Both the position numbers and the translations under genes were made by a program. Under the pieces are notes generated by a model. It worked only from the letters and a program-made list of their open reading frames with translations. It was not told where the DNA came from and did not search any database. A stretch of DNA of 64,000 nucleotides from Candidatus Aramenus sulfurataquae (GTDB lineage Archaea; Thermoproteota; Thermoprotei_A; Sulfolobales; Sulfolobaceae): contig ASRH01000003.1 in assembly GCA_000565255.1 (NCBI GenBank), forward strand, positions 1-64,000. The letters run 5' to 3'. This document shows, piece after piece, positions 8,090-19,668 of the stretch (positions within the stretch are counted from its first letter, which is position 1; every line of letters starts with the position of its first letter).

Positions 8090-8920
8090 CTAGCTTTTTA
8101 ATTTACCGCTTATTTCCCTTAACCTTTCCACGTCCTTAATAGCCCTCTCTAAAGATTGCTCGTTTGAGGAGTAAAGGGAGATTCCGTCGCCAAAGGCGCA
8201 GTAAGCAGGTTCCTCTAACCTAAACTTCCCGCATATCCTGGTCTTGCCCACGTGTTTAATGGAGACTGCCGAGAAAGGTTGGTAAACGTAGCCATTTCCA
8301 TTATCTAGCTCAAACTCCCCCTCGTATCCTCCTCTCAGTACGCTAAATAACGTCATGAACGCTGAGAGGTCGACGAACTCAGAGTATCGCTTTACAAGAA
8401 AACTGAGGGAACCTACGCTTACCTTCTCCCCTGTGACCTTGGCGTCGAGCTCTAGGCAGTTGACGAGAGCCCCAGCCTCGTAACTGAAGACGTTCCAGTC
8501 GACGTCGGAGCTGACAAGCGAGAACTCGTCCACGACCATTACCGTGTAACCCTTTAGCTTTGACCAGTCGACCTTAGAGAGTTCTAAGTTGTATTCCCTT
8601 TCCTCAATAGAACCGTCGAGGAGTGCACGTGTGAGCCTTGAGAAGTTATCATCTTCTAAGTCTACCTTCAGAATCCTGAACTCTCCGAAACCGAAGCCAA
8701 AGTTATACGTCAATAAGTACCCATCGAGGAACGCGTACTTATAGCCCTTCCTTATAGCCTCCGTCAGCTTCCCTAAGGCCTCAACGTTAGTATCTCGAGA
8801 CTTCCTTACCTCCACTCCCTTGGCTTTGATCAACACGTCTATTCCTCTGTCCAAGAGGAAGAAATCCTTACCAACGTAGAACCTAAACCCGTCTGAAGCT
8901 CCGTTACCGCAGACCTTCAT
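8090..8920 (-). CDS. Unknown protein of the glycogen cluster
   Basis: A 276-residue protein I do not recognise. It has no signal peptide or membrane helix, is rich in aromatic residues and beta-strand-like segments, and shows no catalytic signature I can name. Its ATG comes 1 nt after the glycogen synthase stop, so it is the last gene of a GH57-glgA-unknown operon. This strongly suggests a role in glycogen or trehalose-like glucan metabolism, for example an accessory or regulatory subunit, but that is inference from position only. Confidence 0.7.
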   Translation of the reverse strand: MKVCGNGASDGFRFYVGKDFFLLDRGIDVLIKAKGVEVRKSRDTNVEALGKLTEAIRKGYKYAFLDGYLLTYNFGFGFGEFRILKVDLEDDNFSRLTRALLDGSIEEREYNLELSKVDWSKLKGYTVMVVDEFSLVSSDVDWNVFSYEAGALVNCLELDAKVTGEKVSVGSLSFLVKRYSEFVDLSAFMTLFSVLRGGYEGEFELDNGNGYVYQPFSAVSIKHVGKTRICGKFRLEEPAYCAFGDGISLYSSNEQSLERAIKDVERLREISGKLKS

Positions 8921-8921
8921 T

Positions 8922-10619
8922 TTACATATAAGACATGGCCCTATACTTAGCCATTAATAAGGTTTTTTCGTAGCAGCTTAACGCGTCGTCAGCTACCTTG
9001 TCCCACCTAAAGTGGCTGTCAACTCTTCTAATAGCGTTCTGCCTCACTTTAGACCAGTACTTTGTGTCGTTTACCTTGAGCAACCTAACTGCGGTAAGGT
9101 AGCCTGGGTCGTTGTTCTCGTCGGCTAGTGAGAGGTAGAGAGAGTCCTTTATGGCCCTGGCCAAGTAGTCTATACTGCCCTCGTCTACCAAAAACCCAGT
9201 TCCCTCGGTGCTCCACCTCACGTCCTGGACGCTCTCTGAGAGGCCCCCAACCGAGGTAGCGACGACAGGAGTCCCCACAGCCATGGCCTCGACCGCGCTT
9301 ATGCCAAAGGGCTCCCATCTAGATGGGATAGCGAAGACGGAAGAGGCGTAATGGAATAGCTTGTACACGTTGAAGTCCAACCTACCTAAGATGAGCCTTA
9401 CGTTATCCCTAAGCTCTGAGGTCCTGTCTATGAGGTCTTGTAGGAGACCGTAGTCCCCTGCAGGTATCCCTAGGACTATTAACCTCGCGTTATGTATCTC
9501 GTCCACTACCTGCCTAAAAGCCCTAAGTAGGATGTCAACTCCCTTCTGGTAAACTATCCTCCCGGTGAAGAGGACTAGGGGGCCTTGGCCTAGGCCCTCA
9601 TATGTCCAGTCGTCGTTTATACCAATCCTCCTTCTGTTGTTCCACAGCATCGAACCAGTGGAGAAGTCCTCTGGAACCGACTTTAAGCTGTTCAAGTACT
9701 TATAGAGCTTCTCCCTTACCTTATGCCTCTCGCTTTCCCCAAAAAGCGAAATTGCGTAGTTTACAACTTCCTCTACCTTCCAGTCAGTACCGTTATAGGT
9801 TACACATCCCTTGTTCTCCATGAAGCTACCAACAAAGGGCAACACTTCTGAGGATAGGTAGTTCTTGCTAACGCTCGCTATCGTGTCCGCCTCGTAACAC
9901 CCGAACCTCTCTATCTTTCCCTCGCACTTATCCCACAAGTCCCTAGTCTTATACAAGACGTGTCTGGAGACCATCCAGACGTAGTGGCCGTAGTTTTCGA
10001 GACCAGCCCAGTCCTCAGAAGCGTAGTGCCACGGAGCCCCCACCTTATTAAGCAAGTGAATGGTGAACATTACCGGTACTACTATCCTCCTCTCCTCGAA
10101 GGAGAGCTTCGCCTTCACCCCTGGTAGAACTGAGTGCCAATCGTTTATGTGTATGAGGGAAGGCACGTCCTCGAAACCTAGGTGAGAAATATAGCTCTCA
10201 ATTGCCCTACTCATGAGGGCCGACTTTTCCATAGCGTAGTCGTATACTCCCCAGCTGTCCATGAGTTTCCCGGTCTCGTAGTCCAACCCCTTCACCATTA
10301 GCAAATTAACGCCTTCAATCTCTCCCTTTTCAAAGCCAAGTCTGTAGCCGTAGTAGTTTCCGTCCATGCCTCTCCTAGCTCCGTATGCTACTAAGGAAAG
10401 GGGCTGTAGCTTCAGCTTCTGACGATAATACTCGTTCAAGTGCCTCCCATGACTGGGCATAATGACTGTTACCTCTATGCCCCTCTTCACTAGGGCCTTG
10501 CTCAAGTTAAAGACAGCGTTGCCCAGACCCCCCATAGAGGCTATTCCCTGTAGCTCAAAGGAGAACATCCAGACTTTGTCTACCTTTTCCGGCAACCAGA
10601 GAGACTCAATCCTTTTCAT
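8922..10619 (-). CDS. glgA: Glycogen synthase (GT5)
   Basis: About 565 residues. The N-terminal GT-B domain has ELQGIASMGGLGNAVFNLSK, whose MGGLG loop is the sugar-nucleotide site. The C-terminal domain has LFTGRIVYQKGVDILL and the GT5 signature EPFGISAVEAMAVGTPVV with the paired glutamates. The enzyme extends alpha-1,4-glucan from ADP- or UDP-glucose. ATG 10619 is chosen over TTG 10625 because archaeal homologues begin near KxxxxWxPEKV. It overlaps the upstream GH57 gene by 14 nt. Confidence 0.93.
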   Translation of the reverse strand: MKRIESLWLPEKVDKVWMFSFELQGIASMGGLGNAVFNLSKALVKRGIEVTVIMPSHGRHLNEYYRQKLKLQPLSLVAYGARRGMDGNYYGYRLGFEKGEIEGVNLLMVKGLDYETGKLMDSWGVYDYAMEKSALMSRAIESYISHLGFEDVPSLIHINDWHSVLPGVKAKLSFEERRIVVPVMFTIHLLNKVGAPWHYASEDWAGLENYGHYVWMVSRHVLYKTRDLWDKCEGKIERFGCYEADTIASVSKNYLSSEVLPFVGSFMENKGCVTYNGTDWKVEEVVNYAISLFGESERHKVREKLYKYLNSLKSVPEDFSTGSMLWNNRRRIGINDDWTYEGLGQGPLVLFTGRIVYQKGVDILLRAFRQVVDEIHNARLIVLGIPAGDYGLLQDLIDRTSELRDNVRLILGRLDFNVYKLFHYASSVFAIPSRWEPFGISAVEAMAVGTPVVATSVGGLSESVQDVRWSTEGTGFLVDEGSIDYLARAIKDSLYLSLADENNDPGYLTAVRLLKVNDTKYWSKVRQNAIRRVDSHFRWDKVADDALSCYEKTLLMAKYRAMSYM

Positions 10620-11952
10620 GTCCAAGCCACTCTTTCAAGTACTTCTCGCTATCCTTTAGGCTCTCGTCTCTTTTAATTATTTCATAGAATTCCTTTACGT
10701 TCCAGGCTACGTCCACCCTCTTACCGTCCTTAACGAAGAAGAAAGGTTCTTTGTTCACCTTAAGCTCTTTCAGTTCGTCAAAGAGAAACGAGTTTATGGC
10801 GTAGAACTCGTTAAGGAAAGCGTCAACCGGAGAAGAGTACGAACTAAAGTATGAGTGGACTTCCCCTGGTCCCCCTCCTCCAGTGAACAAGTAGTAGTAG
10901 TTGTCGCTGGTCGTGAAATACCTCCATGCCTTTAGGTAGTTTCCGCCCAGCTCCCTCGATGGCATTTCCGCCCTTCTCACAGCCTCGTCGTAAGCCCACT
11001 GCATTAAGTTTCCTAACCAAGAACTCTCGTCCTTGTTTATGTCAGCCCACGAGGAAGTAGACGTTATATCGACCTCATCGTACACGTCGTTGAGCACTTC
11101 TCTGGGCACCACCATTTTCACCCCCTTCCTGTTGAGTTCCCTGGGCAACCACCTCAGGAAGTCTAGAATGCCGCTTTCGGGCCAGTGGTGTTCTCCAAAG
11201 GTCTCATAGTCAACAAAGACTGTAACCACTTCCCCTGGAGAGTCCCTTACCCACGTAGCAAACTTCTCAGCAGTTAAAGGGTATTGGTCCCAGTTCCTGC
11301 TGGAGAACCTAAAGGCTATGTCGTCGCTCAGCCTGTAGTTCCTGAACAAAAGGGATATCTTACCGCCCTTTAGCTTGTACACGAAGTTTGGGCTCCTGCC
11401 GTTCAAGGTAGTCTCCTTTCCCTCGAGCACGTATCCCTTGAATCCCATCCTTTCCGCCTCTTGCACTATGTCCTTCCTCGTCAATAGCTCTGTGTTCTCA
11501 AAGACTACTGGTTCCTGTTTAAAGTATTCCCTTATCAAGGAAGTGTGAGCCTTGACCTGCTCTCTCCACTCGTATTTATCCTCCCAAAGTGACGTGACTG
11601 AATGATAGTAGGTCTGGGCAAGGAATTCTACCTTTTTGGTGGACGCCAGGAGCTGTAACAGCTCAATTACCTCTTTTCCCCACCTCTCCGCTTGTTCGAT
11701 AAAAGTCCCAGAGACCGAGAAGAAGAACTTTACGTCCCTACCCTCGTTCTCCCCGTTCTCTATTTCCTCGAGGATGATGTTGGTAGCGGGTATATAGCAC
11801 TTTTTCTTGACCCTCTCGAAGATTTCCCTGTTCAGCTTGTCGTCAAAGTACTTTTCCGTGGGGTCTCCGGTAAATCTGGGGTTCCAAAAGGCGTCCTTCC
11901 TCACCCTGAAGGGCTGGTGTACTTCAAATCCAAGGGCAATTCTCTGTGCCAT
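10606..11952 (-). CDS. GH57 family glucan-processing enzyme (alpha-amylase type)
   Basis: A 448-residue protein with GH57 marks: GFEVHQPFRV at the N-terminus (region 1), YHSVTSLW, the VFENTEL region that may hold the nucleophile, FVDYETFGEHHWPESG and a C-terminal helical domain with TSDNYYYLFTGGGGPGEVH. GH57 enzymes retain the anomeric configuration and include amylases, 4-alpha-glucanotransferases and branching enzymes. Which activity applies here cannot be decided from sequence. It is the first gene of the minus-strand glycogen operon. Confidence 0.88.
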   Translation of the reverse strand: MAQRIALGFEVHQPFRVRKDAFWNPRFTGDPTEKYFDDKLNREIFERVKKKCYIPATNIILEEIENGENEGRDVKFFFSVSGTFIEQAERWGKEVIELLQLLASTKKVEFLAQTYYHSVTSLWEDKYEWREQVKAHTSLIREYFKQEPVVFENTELLTRKDIVQEAERMGFKGYVLEGKETTLNGRSPNFVYKLKGGKISLLFRNYRLSDDIAFRFSSRNWDQYPLTAEKFATWVRDSPGEVVTVFVDYETFGEHHWPESGILDFLRWLPRELNRKGVKMVVPREVLNDVYDEVDITSTSSWADINKDESSWLGNLMQWAYDEAVRRAEMPSRELGGNYLKAWRYFTTSDNYYYLFTGGGGPGEVHSYFSSYSSPVDAFLNEFYAINSFLFDELKELKVNKEPFFFVKDGKRVDVAWNVKEFYEIIKRDESLKDSEKYLKEWLGHEKD

Positions 11953-11986
11953 AAACTCTTATATGATTAATTATAAATAAAATTAC
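11953..11986. promoter_or_regulatory. Divergent promoter of the glycogen cluster
   Basis: The 34-nt gap holds both promoters. CTTATATG (11958-11965) is centred about 26 nt before the nucleotidyltransferase ATG at 11987. TTATAAAT (11971-11978) lies 22-25 nt from the GH57 ATG at 11952 on the other strand. Each TATA box is thus beyond the midpoint from the gene it serves, and both genes would be leaderless. Confidence 0.6.
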
Positions 11987-13231
11987 ATGGATTGGAGACC
12001 AGAGGACATTAAAGTTATAGTCCCAATAGGTGGAGAGGCTACAAGACTAAGGCCACTTACCATAGAGACGTCGAAGGCCACAGTAAGGCTATTGAATAGG
12101 CCCCTAATAGAGTTCCCCATACTGGAATTGGCGAAACAGGGAGTAAAGGAGTTCATCTTCGGCGTCAGGGGCTACGTAAACTACAAGTCGTTGTTCGACA
12201 CATTCAAGGAGGGAATTGGGTTCTCCGCTAGGTATAAGATAAAGCCCAGGGTGCACTTCAAGTACCAACCTAGGGTAGACAGCGTAGGTAACGCGGACTC
12301 CGTGAGGATAAACATGGAGTACTACAGGGTAGAGGACATAACCCTAGTAATACAAGGAGACAACATCTTTAGGATAGACCTCAAAAAGCTAATTGACTTC
12401 CACCTTAGCAAGGGGGCAATGATGACCATAGTGCTTAAGAAGTGGGACAACGTAGAGGATTTCGGCGTTGCCGACGTAGCTGGGGACATGAGGATAAGGA
12501 GGTTCGTAGAGAAGCCCAAAAAAGGGGAGGCACCCTCTAACCTAATAAACACTGGCATTTACGTCCTCTCTCCAAAGATCCGAGAAGTATTTGGAAACGA
12601 TGATATGAGGGAAATGCTAAAGCTTGGGAAGATGGACTTCGGGAAAGACGTTATACCGTACTTGATAGAGAAAGGATACGCAGTCTACGGCTTCGAAATG
12701 GAGGGCGTGTGGTTTGACGTTGGAACTCCTGACAGATACTTAGACGCCATGGAGACCCTCTTGGCGACCTTGCCAGACAACGAGATAGGAGGAAAGAGGA
12801 TAGACCAAGATAGGAGGATATTCGTCCAAGGCTCTAGCCCTGACTCCATTAGGAGGAGGAATATAATTATCAGTAAGTACAAGAAAGGTAGGCTGGACAT
12901 CCAAGGAAATGCGTTAATAGGTCGCCACTGCCAGATAGGTAACGGGATATTCATACAGAACTCCACTATAGACAACTTCTCCATCGTGGAGAACAACGTG
13001 AAGATAATAAGGAGCGCAGTAATGGACAGGGTATACATAGGTAGGGACGTGGTTATTCAAAACTCCATAATAGGCAGACACGCAGAGATTAAGAGCGGTA
13101 CGAAGATAATAGATAGCGTCATTGGAGACGACGTCTCCATTGGAGAGGGAAGCGAGATCATTAGGTCCAGGATTTACCCGCACAGGATTATAAACGCCGG
13201 TAGCAAGATACACGACACAATTTTAACATAA
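11987..13231 (+). CDS. Sugar-phosphate nucleotidyltransferase with beta-helix domain
   Basis: A 414-residue protein. The N-terminal nucleotidyltransferase domain has [20 protein letters not shown] (the GGxGTRLRPLT signature, with Glu-Ala replacing Gly-Thr context), VIQGDNIF and a [16 protein letters not shown] motif. The C-terminal third is hexapeptide repeats of a left-handed beta-helix. It makes a nucleotide-sugar from a hexose 1-phosphate, most likely the donor for the glycogen synthase next door. The base specificity (ADP or UDP) is not readable. Confidence 0.88.
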   Translation: MDWRPEDIKVIVPIGGEATRLRPLTIETSKATVRLLNRPLIEFPILELAKQGVKEFIFGVRGYVNYKSLFDTFKEGIGFSARYKIKPRVHFKYQPRVDSVGNADSVRINMEYYRVEDITLVIQGDNIFRIDLKKLIDFHLSKGAMMTIVLKKWDNVEDFGVADVAGDMRIRRFVEKPKKGEAPSNLINTGIYVLSPKIREVFGNDDMREMLKLGKMDFGKDVIPYLIEKGYAVYGFEMEGVWFDVGTPDRYLDAMETLLATLPDNEIGGKRIDQDRRIFVQGSSPDSIRRRNIIISKYKKGRLDIQGNALIGRHCQIGNGIFIQNSTIDNFSIVENNVKIIRSAVMDRVYIGRDVVIQNSIIGRHAEIKSGTKIIDSVIGDDVSIGEGSEIIRSRIYPHRIINAGSKIHDTILT

Positions 13232-13260
13232 GTAAGAGAGTTAACAGAAGTAATAGTGAC

Positions 13261-15114
13261 ATGAGGTTCGCTACTCTTGGCAACGGAAGGTTGCTGGTAA
13301 ACCTTGACGAGATGGGGAGGATCGTCGACCTTTATTACCCTTACGTAGGGATGGAAAACCAGACTTCGGGGAACCCAGTAAGGGTAGCCTTGTGGGGTAA
13401 CGAAAGGTTAATCCTTGACGAACAGTGGAAGACGAACGTAGAGTATATGGACGACGTTAACATAGTCGAGGTCAACAGCAAGGTAGATCCCTTGGGACTG
13501 TCGATTAACAGCTATTGCTTCGTAGATCCCTCTGAGCCGATATACTTTTCTGTCATAAAGGTGTTGAGCAGCGGCAACAACAAGGCTAAGTTTAAGCTGT
13601 TCTACTACCACGACTTCAACATCTACTCTAATCCTTTTGGTGACACTGCGTTTTATGACCCATATACGTTCTCTTTGGTCCACTACAAGTCCAAGAGGTA
13701 CATTGCTGTGAAGTTGTTAACAACCGGGACTGAGGAGCTCGACTTCTCCACATCAAAGGACAACCTCATTGATGACATGAAGGACGGAAAGCTTAGCAAG
13801 AACCCAATAACCCACGGGAACGTCCAGTCAGCTATAGGGATCGAGGGAGAAGTAGACCCGGGCTCCTTTACTAAGCTCTACTACGTAATCGTAGCAGACA
13901 GGACCCTCGAGGGTGTCAGGAACGCCATTAGCAAGATCACACCAGCGCAAATAGAGTCCAAGTTCGTCTCCACTTACATGTTCTGGAAGAGCTGGCTGAA
14001 CAAGGGGAGCAAGGGAGAAGAAGACCTCTTAAAGCTATACAACGTGAGCTTGATAGTCATTAAAAACCACATGGATATTAACGGCTCCTTTATAGCCTCC
14101 TCAGACTACTCCTTTGTAAATTTGTACGGCGATTCTTACCAGTACTGTTGGCCGAGGGACTGCGCATATGCTGCTTACGCTTTAGACATCTCGGGCTACG
14201 GGGAACTGGCCGTGAGGCACTTTAACTTTATAAAGGACCTGGCCAACGACGAGGGGTTCCTGTACCACAAGTACAACCCAAACAAGACCTTGGCGAGCTC
14301 TTGGCACCCTTGGCTCTACAACGGCAAGAGGATATATCCCATACAGGAGGACGAAACGGCCCTAGAGGTGTGGGCTATAGGTAACCACTACGAAAGGTAT
14401 AAGGACCTGGACGAACTCGTCGAAATATACAAGAAGTTCGTTAAGCCCGCTTTACACTTTATGATCAGATTTACGGAGGATGGACTTCCTAAGCCTTCCT
14501 TTGACCTCTGGGAGGAGAGATTCGGCATACACATTTATACCGTAGCAACCGTCTATGGTGGGCTCATAAAGGGCTCTATATTGGCTAGGGACATGGGAGA
14601 TGAATCCCTGAGCGACGACGCTAAGGACGTAGCTAGGGTTATGGCTGAGCAGACCAAGAAGAGAATGGTCAAAAACAACGTTTTCGTGAGGAGAATAGAC
14701 GAGTACGGAAACCTCGACACTACAATAGATGCGAGCATGTATGCACCGTACTTCTTTGGCATGTACGGCCAAAGAGATCCAGTAGTGGTAAACACGATGA
14801 AGGCAATACAACAAGCGTTAAGTGTGAACGGCGGGATCATAAGGTACGAGAACGACTACTACCAGAGGAGGGACGCCCAGCCCAATCCGTGGATAATTAC
14901 CACGTTATGGCTTTCTGAGTATTACTCGGACATAGGCGACCTCGACAACGCAAAGAAGCTCATAGACTGGGCAAAGGGGAGGGCCACGCCCTCTGGCCTA
15001 CTACCGGAACAAGTTCACCCAGTGACTCTAGAGTCCACTTCAGTAATACCCTTGGTCTGGTCACATGCTGAGTATATAATTAGTTTAAATAAGTACTTGA
15101 GCAATAAAAGGTAA
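13261..15114 (+). CDS. Glucoamylase (GH15)
   Basis: A 617-residue protein without signal peptide: an N-terminal beta-sandwich, then an (alpha/alpha)6 catalytic domain. Family marks include [40 protein letters not shown] (the general acid Glu region) and [18 protein letters not shown]15 enzymes release beta-glucose from non-reducing ends. The lack of a secretion signal suggests turnover of internal glycogen. It follows the nucleotidyltransferase by 29 nt and precedes the debranching enzyme by 5 nt, so the three are likely one operon. Confidence 0.93.
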   Translation: MRFATLGNGRLLVNLDEMGRIVDLYYPYVGMENQTSGNPVRVALWGNERLILDEQWKTNVEYMDDVNIVEVNSKVDPLGLSINSYCFVDPSEPIYFSVIKVLSSGNNKAKFKLFYYHDFNIYSNPFGDTAFYDPYTFSLVHYKSKRYIAVKLLTTGTEELDFSTSKDNLIDDMKDGKLSKNPITHGNVQSAIGIEGEVDPGSFTKLYYVIVADRTLEGVRNAISKITPAQIESKFVSTYMFWKSWLNKGSKGEEDLLKLYNVSLIVIKNHMDINGSFIASSDYSFVNLYGDSYQYCWPRDCAYAAYALDISGYGELAVRHFNFIKDLANDEGFLYHKYNPNKTLASSWHPWLYNGKRIYPIQEDETALEVWAIGNHYERYKDLDELVEIYKKFVKPALHFMIRFTEDGLPKPSFDLWEERFGIHIYTVATVYGGLIKGSILARDMGDESLSDDAKDVARVMAEQTKKRMVKNNVFVRRIDEYGNLDTTIDASMYAPYFFGMYGQRDPVVVNTMKAIQQALSVNGGIIRYENDYYQRRDAQPNPWIITTLWLSEYYSDIGDLDNAKKLIDWAKGRATPSGLLPEQVHPVTLESTSVIPLVWSHAEYIISLNKYLSNKR

Positions 15115-15119
15115 AGTAG

Positions 15120-16955
15120 ATGATTAGCCCAGAGGAGTGCGAGGAGAGGGAGTGGGTAATCCCAAACGGGATCGGGGGTTACGCTTCTTCCACCATATGC
15201 GGCATTAACGCCAGGACGTACCACGGCTACCTTGTCGTCCCTCTCAACCCTCCTCACAAGAGGTACCTTTTGCTTTCTAAGTTCGAGGACTTCTTTCTCC
15301 TCGACGACAAGGAGTACCCAATGAGCACTAATAGGTATAACTTTGACGTATATTACCCCCAAGGATATAAGTACATAACTAGGACAACGTTAGGGGAAAA
15401 CTTCGTCACGTGGGTTTACGACTTTGACGGCAACGAGGTGAGAAAAACCCTAGTTGTCAATAGGGGCTCAGACTCGGTAACCATTGAATACTCCTCAAAT
15501 TCGGGGAAGTTTAGGATATGCCCTCTAGTGACGTTTAGGAGCCACCACTTGGCGTTGAAGAGTAGGCCCGGGTTCTTTTCCTACACGGTTTCGGGGAATA
15601 AAATAACCATATTCCTAAACGAAAGACCAATCCTCAACTTCGAGATATCTGGCGTCTATAAGGTTGAGAGAACTGAGTACTGGTACTACAACTTCTTTTA
15701 CAAGCTCGACTACGAGAGGGGAAGCAACTACTTGGAGGATTTGTACAATCCATTTTGCATTACCGCTGAAAACAGCGAAGTAACGATAGACGCCTACATG
15801 ACTTCCTTGAAGAAGTGCGGTTTGGTTCACTTGAAGAGGGATATAGCTAAGTTACTAGCCTCCAGCAGTAAGAATTTTGTGGTCAAGGGGAAGGAGTGGG
15901 CTATAATTGCGGGCTACCACTGGTTCGACGAGTGGGGTAGAGACACCTTTGTTTCCCTAGAGGGAGCGCTTCTGCTTAACGGCGAGTACAACATAGCCAA
16001 GGAGATCATCTTGAGGTATCTTTCCTACGAAGAGAGAGGGTTACTGCCAAATAACTTCCTCCACAACGGCGAACCTCAGTACAAGGGAGTTGACGTGTCC
16101 CTCTGGGCTATAAACGCCATATACAAGTATTACCAATACACAAAGGACGAGGAACTAGCAAAGAAGGTGTTTCCCAAGGTACTCGACATAGTGGACTGGT
16201 ATTGGAAGGGCAACGGCGTCGTGGTAAACAGGGACGGCCTAGTGTTTCACTACGGGGCCCCTAGGACGTGGATGGACGCCCAGTTTGACGGCACGGTAGT
16301 GACGCCCAGAGAAGGGGCTGCAGTAGAGGTAAACGCCCTGTGGTACAACGCGTTAATGATAACCGCCAAACTGGCAGACGAATTGGGATATAGGGGAGAT
16401 GAGTTTAAGGAGAAAGCGATGAAGGTAAAGTCTAGCTTCTTAGAGCGTTTCGTAGGCAACTACGGCCTCTACGACTTTATAGACCACGACATGAAACCTG
16501 ACGAGAAGGTAAGACCTAACCAGATATTCGCAATCTCCTTACCTTTCCCCGTTATAGACGACCCTAACACTGCAAAGGACGTCTTGAAAATAGTTGAAGA
16601 AGAACTGCTAAGGCCATATGGGCTCAGTACTTTATCTAGGAACGACCCCTCGTACATACCTTATTACAGGGGGGATAGGGCAAGTAGGGATTTAGCGTAC
16701 CACAATGGACCAATATGGCCATGGCTAATAGGGGCCTACGTCGACGCAAAGCTCAAGTTTGAGGAAAACGTCATAGAGCTAAAGGGGTTGCTTAACAAAC
16801 TCAAACCGTTGCTTGAAGTAGCGGAGAAAAACAACGGCTATATTCAAGAACTGTTCGAGGACATTCCACCCTACAAGCCTGGAGGTTGCTTAGCACAAGC
16901 TTGGAGCGTAGCTGAAGTGTACAGAGCGGTTAACAAGATAATTCAGTTCACATGA
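15120..16955 (+). CDS. Glycogen debranching enzyme (amylo-alpha-1,6-glucosidase type)
   Basis: A 611-residue protein. The N-terminal domain has [18 protein letters not shown] and ARTYHGYLV. The C-terminal (alpha/alpha)6 domain has [37 protein letters not shown] and [18 protein letters not shown], all standard for the archaeal/bacterial GDE family. It removes alpha-1,6-linked branches, complementing the glucoamylase just upstream. Cytosolic; no signal peptide. Confidence 0.93.
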   Translation: MISPEECEEREWVIPNGIGGYASSTICGINARTYHGYLVVPLNPPHKRYLLLSKFEDFFLLDDKEYPMSTNRYNFDVYYPQGYKYITRTTLGENFVTWVYDFDGNEVRKTLVVNRGSDSVTIEYSSNSGKFRICPLVTFRSHHLALKSRPGFFSYTVSGNKITIFLNERPILNFEISGVYKVERTEYWYYNFFYKLDYERGSNYLEDLYNPFCITAENSEVTIDAYMTSLKKCGLVHLKRDIAKLLASSSKNFVVKGKEWAIIAGYHWFDEWGRDTFVSLEGALLLNGEYNIAKEIILRYLSYEERGLLPNNFLHNGEPQYKGVDVSLWAINAIYKYYQYTKDEELAKKVFPKVLDIVDWYWKGNGVVVNRDGLVFHYGAPRTWMDAQFDGTVVTPREGAAVEVNALWYNALMITAKLADELGYRGDEFKEKAMKVKSSFLERFVGNYGLYDFIDHDMKPDEKVRPNQIFAISLPFPVIDDPNTAKDVLKIVEEELLRPYGLSTLSRNDPSYIPYYRGDRASRDLAYHNGPIWPWLIGAYVDAKLKFEENVIELKGLLNKLKPLLEVAEKNNGYIQELFEDIPPYKPGGCLAQAWSVAEVYRAVNKIIQFT

Positions 16956-16979
16956 GGAAAAAAAGAAAGACAAGACACT

Positions 16980-18401
16980 TTATTTCTTCTTCCTCTGGTC
17001 CACGAACACTTGTAGCTTGTATCCTGTCCAGATTGTCTTCCCTGGCTCCACCCACTCTATTTCTACGTCGTCCGGTTGTAGTCCTATCCTGTTTGCCAGT
17101 ATTTCCCTAGCCTTAGCGTCATAGTCCTTGTCTACGCTGGTCTTGTAAGTTTCTATCCTTATCTTTAACTTGTCCATTTCGTTGGCGTAGACGAATATGT
17201 TAAACATTCCAGTGGTGTCAGCTATCTCGTTAACAGCGTCCTCAACGTAAATGGGAAGCAACAACTTCCCCTTCACCTTGAACATCCACTCTACCCTACC
17301 CGGTATGGGCTCTGTGAACCTCATGTGCGTAATACCAAACTGTGGGTCTGGATCAGTGGTGAACTCGTTCTTGACGTAGTCCCCTAGGCTGTACCTTATC
17401 AGGGGCATCGTGAAGTGGTTAAGCAGAGTGGCGATAAGTTCTCCCCTCTCCCCCTCGCTCGCCGGTTCGTCTGTCTTAGGGTCTACTATGTCGAAGATCT
17501 CCATGTCCTCCCACACTACCAGCTGGCCGTCTAAGCCAGGGACCTCGACTGCCATGTGGCCGTCAGTTGTACCCCAGACGCTTATGGCTAGCTTAGCGTT
17601 AGGGTGCACTTGGAACAGTTTCTCTTTAGTGTTCTTTGCAGCAGCCCCGCCGTGAAGCAGGAGGACTTTAAATGGAGTCTCCCAGCCCTCCTTCTTAGCC
17701 TCTTCCCCTATAAGCCTGTGTAACCAAGGGGTCGTTGCTAAAACGTCAACTTTCCAGAGCCTAAAGATCAAGTTGTGTCTGCTCTTCCAACTGAAGTACG
17801 TCTCTCCTCCTCCAGCAATCGCCGTGGCCCCACACCTCCACATAGCAGCCTCAACTACTGGAGGTCCCCAGCTGTAAAAACCGCTCATGTTCAAGTAGTT
17901 AGCATATACGGTGGTTGGCCTAACTCCAGCGAAGGTCCATAAGTACCTTGCTTGGGCCTCCTCGAAGTAGTCCAGCTCCAGTGCGCCCCAACCCTGGAAG
18001 GTAGGCATCCCTGTGGAGCCAGATGTAGCGCCCACAAATCTAATCCTCCTGGCCAGCTCAGGGACCATTATAGACCCAAAGGGAGGGTTTGCAGATAAGT
18101 CGTTCCTGAGATCGTCCTTCCTCAGGATGGGGATCTTTACGACATCCCTCCAGTCCTTTATTACTTCAGGGTCGAAGCCCTTTGACTTCCAGAACTTCCT
18201 ATAGAACTCCGAGTTTTCCCAGGCCCACTTAACTATCCTCTTGAGCCTCTGGGTCTTCAGCTTGTCCAGCTCCTCCCTTTTCATGGTCATTACTTTCCTA
18301 TTCCACAGCTTTTCTGAGGGATCTGGCATCGTCGTTGCTATGAAGCCCTCTCTTCTTAGCTCCTCGTGTGCCGACTGATAGAAACTTAAAACTGAGGACA
18401 T
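16980..18401 (-). CDS. PaaK-like AMP-forming CoA ligase
   Basis: A 473-residue adenylate-forming enzyme. The phosphate loop is [11 protein letters not shown], with [10 protein letters not shown] and [11 protein letters not shown] downstream and the C-terminal swing domain. The closest recognisable group is phenylacetate-CoA ligase/coenzyme F390 synthetase-like ligases, which activate an aryl or alkyl acid with ATP and CoA. The acid is not known. A TTTTTAAG element about 26 nt upstream gives it its own leaderless promoter. It lies directly downstream of a 3-hydroxyacyl-CoA dehydrogenase, consistent with acid degradation. Confidence 0.85.
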   Translation of the reverse strand: MSSVLSFYQSAHEELRREGFIATTMPDPSEKLWNRKVMTMKREELDKLKTQRLKRIVKWAWENSEFYRKFWKSKGFDPEVIKDWRDVVKIPILRKDDLRNDLSANPPFGSIMVPELARRIRFVGATSGSTGMPTFQGWGALELDYFEEAQARYLWTFAGVRPTTVYANYLNMSGFYSWGPPVVEAAMWRCGATAIAGGGETYFSWKSRHNLIFRLWKVDVLATTPWLHRLIGEEAKKEGWETPFKVLLLHGGAAAKNTKEKLFQVHPNAKLAISVWGTTDGHMAVEVPGLDGQLVVWEDMEIFDIVDPKTDEPASEGERGELIATLLNHFTMPLIRYSLGDYVKNEFTTDPDPQFGITHMRFTEPIPGRVEWMFKVKGKLLLPIYVEDAVNEIADTTGMFNIFVYANEMDKLKIRIETYKTSVDKDYDAKAREILANRIGLQPDDVEIEWVEPGKTIWTGYKLQVFVDQRKKK

Positions 18402-18433
18402 GAATCTAATATTGCTTAAACTACTTAAAAACT

Positions 18434-19600
18434 TTAAGAATACTTGTAGAAGCCCTCTCCTACCTTCCTTCCTAGCTTCCCATTTCTTACCATTTCATCC
18501 AAGAGCTCATTTGGCTTGTATGCCTCGTAGCCCTTGGAGTAGATATCCCTTAGCTCCTCAACTATCCTGTCTAACCCTATGTTGTCTGCCATTTCCAATA
18601 GCCCTTGCGGGAAGTTGAAGCCGTACTTCATTACTGTATCAATCTCCTGAGCGTTCACTATCTTGTTATGGATGAGCCACGCAGCCTCGTTCACAGCCAA
18701 CGACAACAGCCTAGATTCCCTCACTGGCGAGTCAGCAGGTAACGATGGCTTCACGTACTTGCCCCCAGGATACTCGTAGAAGCCCTTCCCGGTCTTAACG
18801 CCAAGCTGCTTTGCCTCTACCTTTTCTCTAAACATGTTACACTTAACGTCGCTAGCTCCCCTACCCACTATCACTTTCCACAAGTCTAGAGCTACGTCCA
18901 GGCCCACGTAGTCGGAGAGCTCAAATATTCCCATGGGCAACTTTAACTTGTTCCTAGCTGTGCTATCTACCTGGTGTATTGTAGCCTCACCGCTTTCCAC
19001 CTCCCTACAAGCCTCTTGCATAAGCCTTAAGTAGATCCTATTTGACACGAATCCGGGGACCTCTACCCTTAGCCTCACAGGTATCTTGTTCATCTGCCTA
19101 GCTATCTCAACGACCTTGTTGGTGGTCTCCTCTGAGGTGTACTTGCTCGGTATTACCTCCACTAATTTCATAATGGGCGGTGGGTTGAAGAAGTGCATCC
19201 CAATCACCTTGTCCTTCCTGTTTGTCACCTCTGCTATGTCAGAGATGGGGATGGAACTAGTGTTGGTAGCCAGTATGGCGTGCTGAGGTGATACCCTGTC
19301 CAGCTCTTGGAAGACCTTCCTCTTGAGGTCCATGTTTTCTGGTACAGCTTCTATTGCTAGGTCTACGTCCCTGGCCACGTCGTAGGACACAGACATGGTC
19401 ACCCTGGACATTATAGCCTCTGGCGTGTCCTTTATTGCGCCCCTCTCGTATAGCCTCCTAAGCGAGTCCATCATCCTCTCCTTAGCCCTGTTGAGTATAT
19501 CCCACGAGATATCTACTAGCTTTACCTCAAAGCCAGAGATTGCCGCCACTTCTGCTATTCCGTGACCCATTGTCCCAGAACCAACAACTAAGACCTTCAT
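18434..19600 (-). CDS. 3-hydroxyacyl-CoA dehydrogenase
   Basis: A 388-residue NAD-dependent enzyme with [16 protein letters not shown] (nucleotide fold), [28 protein letters not shown] (catalytic His) and two successive C-terminal 3HCDH helical domains (about residues 185-280 and 290-385). The crotonase domain that is fused in the 4-hydroxybutyrate-cycle enzyme of this order is absent. It is therefore a stand-alone beta-oxidation-type dehydrogenase, or one of several paralogues. It is divergent from the adjacent alcohol dehydrogenase. Confidence 0.92.
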   Translation of the reverse strand: MKVLVVGSGTMGHGIAEVAAISGFEVKLVDISWDILNRAKERMMDSLRRLYERGAIKDTPEAIMSRVTMSVSYDVARDVDLAIEAVPENMDLKRKVFQELDRVSPQHAILATNTSSIPISDIAEVTNRKDKVIGMHFFNPPPIMKLVEVIPSKYTSEETTNKVVEIARQMNKIPVRLRVEVPGFVSNRIYLRLMQEACREVESGEATIHQVDSTARNKLKLPMGIFELSDYVGLDVALDLWKVIVGRGASDVKCNMFREKVEAKQLGVKTGKGFYEYPGGKYVKPSLPADSPVRESRLLSLAVNEAAWLIHNKIVNAQEIDTVMKYGFNFPQGLLEMADNIGLDRIVEELRDIYSKGYEAYKPNELLDEMVRNGKLGRKVGEGFYKYS

Positions 19601-19638
19601 TTTGGGGTCTGTTTAATAAAGAATAAACTTGATTAAAT

Positions 19639-19649
19639 AATTTATACTC
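19639..19649 (+). promoter_or_regulatory. TATA box of the alcohol dehydrogenase gene
   Basis: AATTTATACTC is centred about 26 nt before the GTG at 19669, which fixes that GTG as the start of a leaderless message. Confidence 0.6.
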
Positions 19650-19668
19650 GACACCATTACTTCATTAT

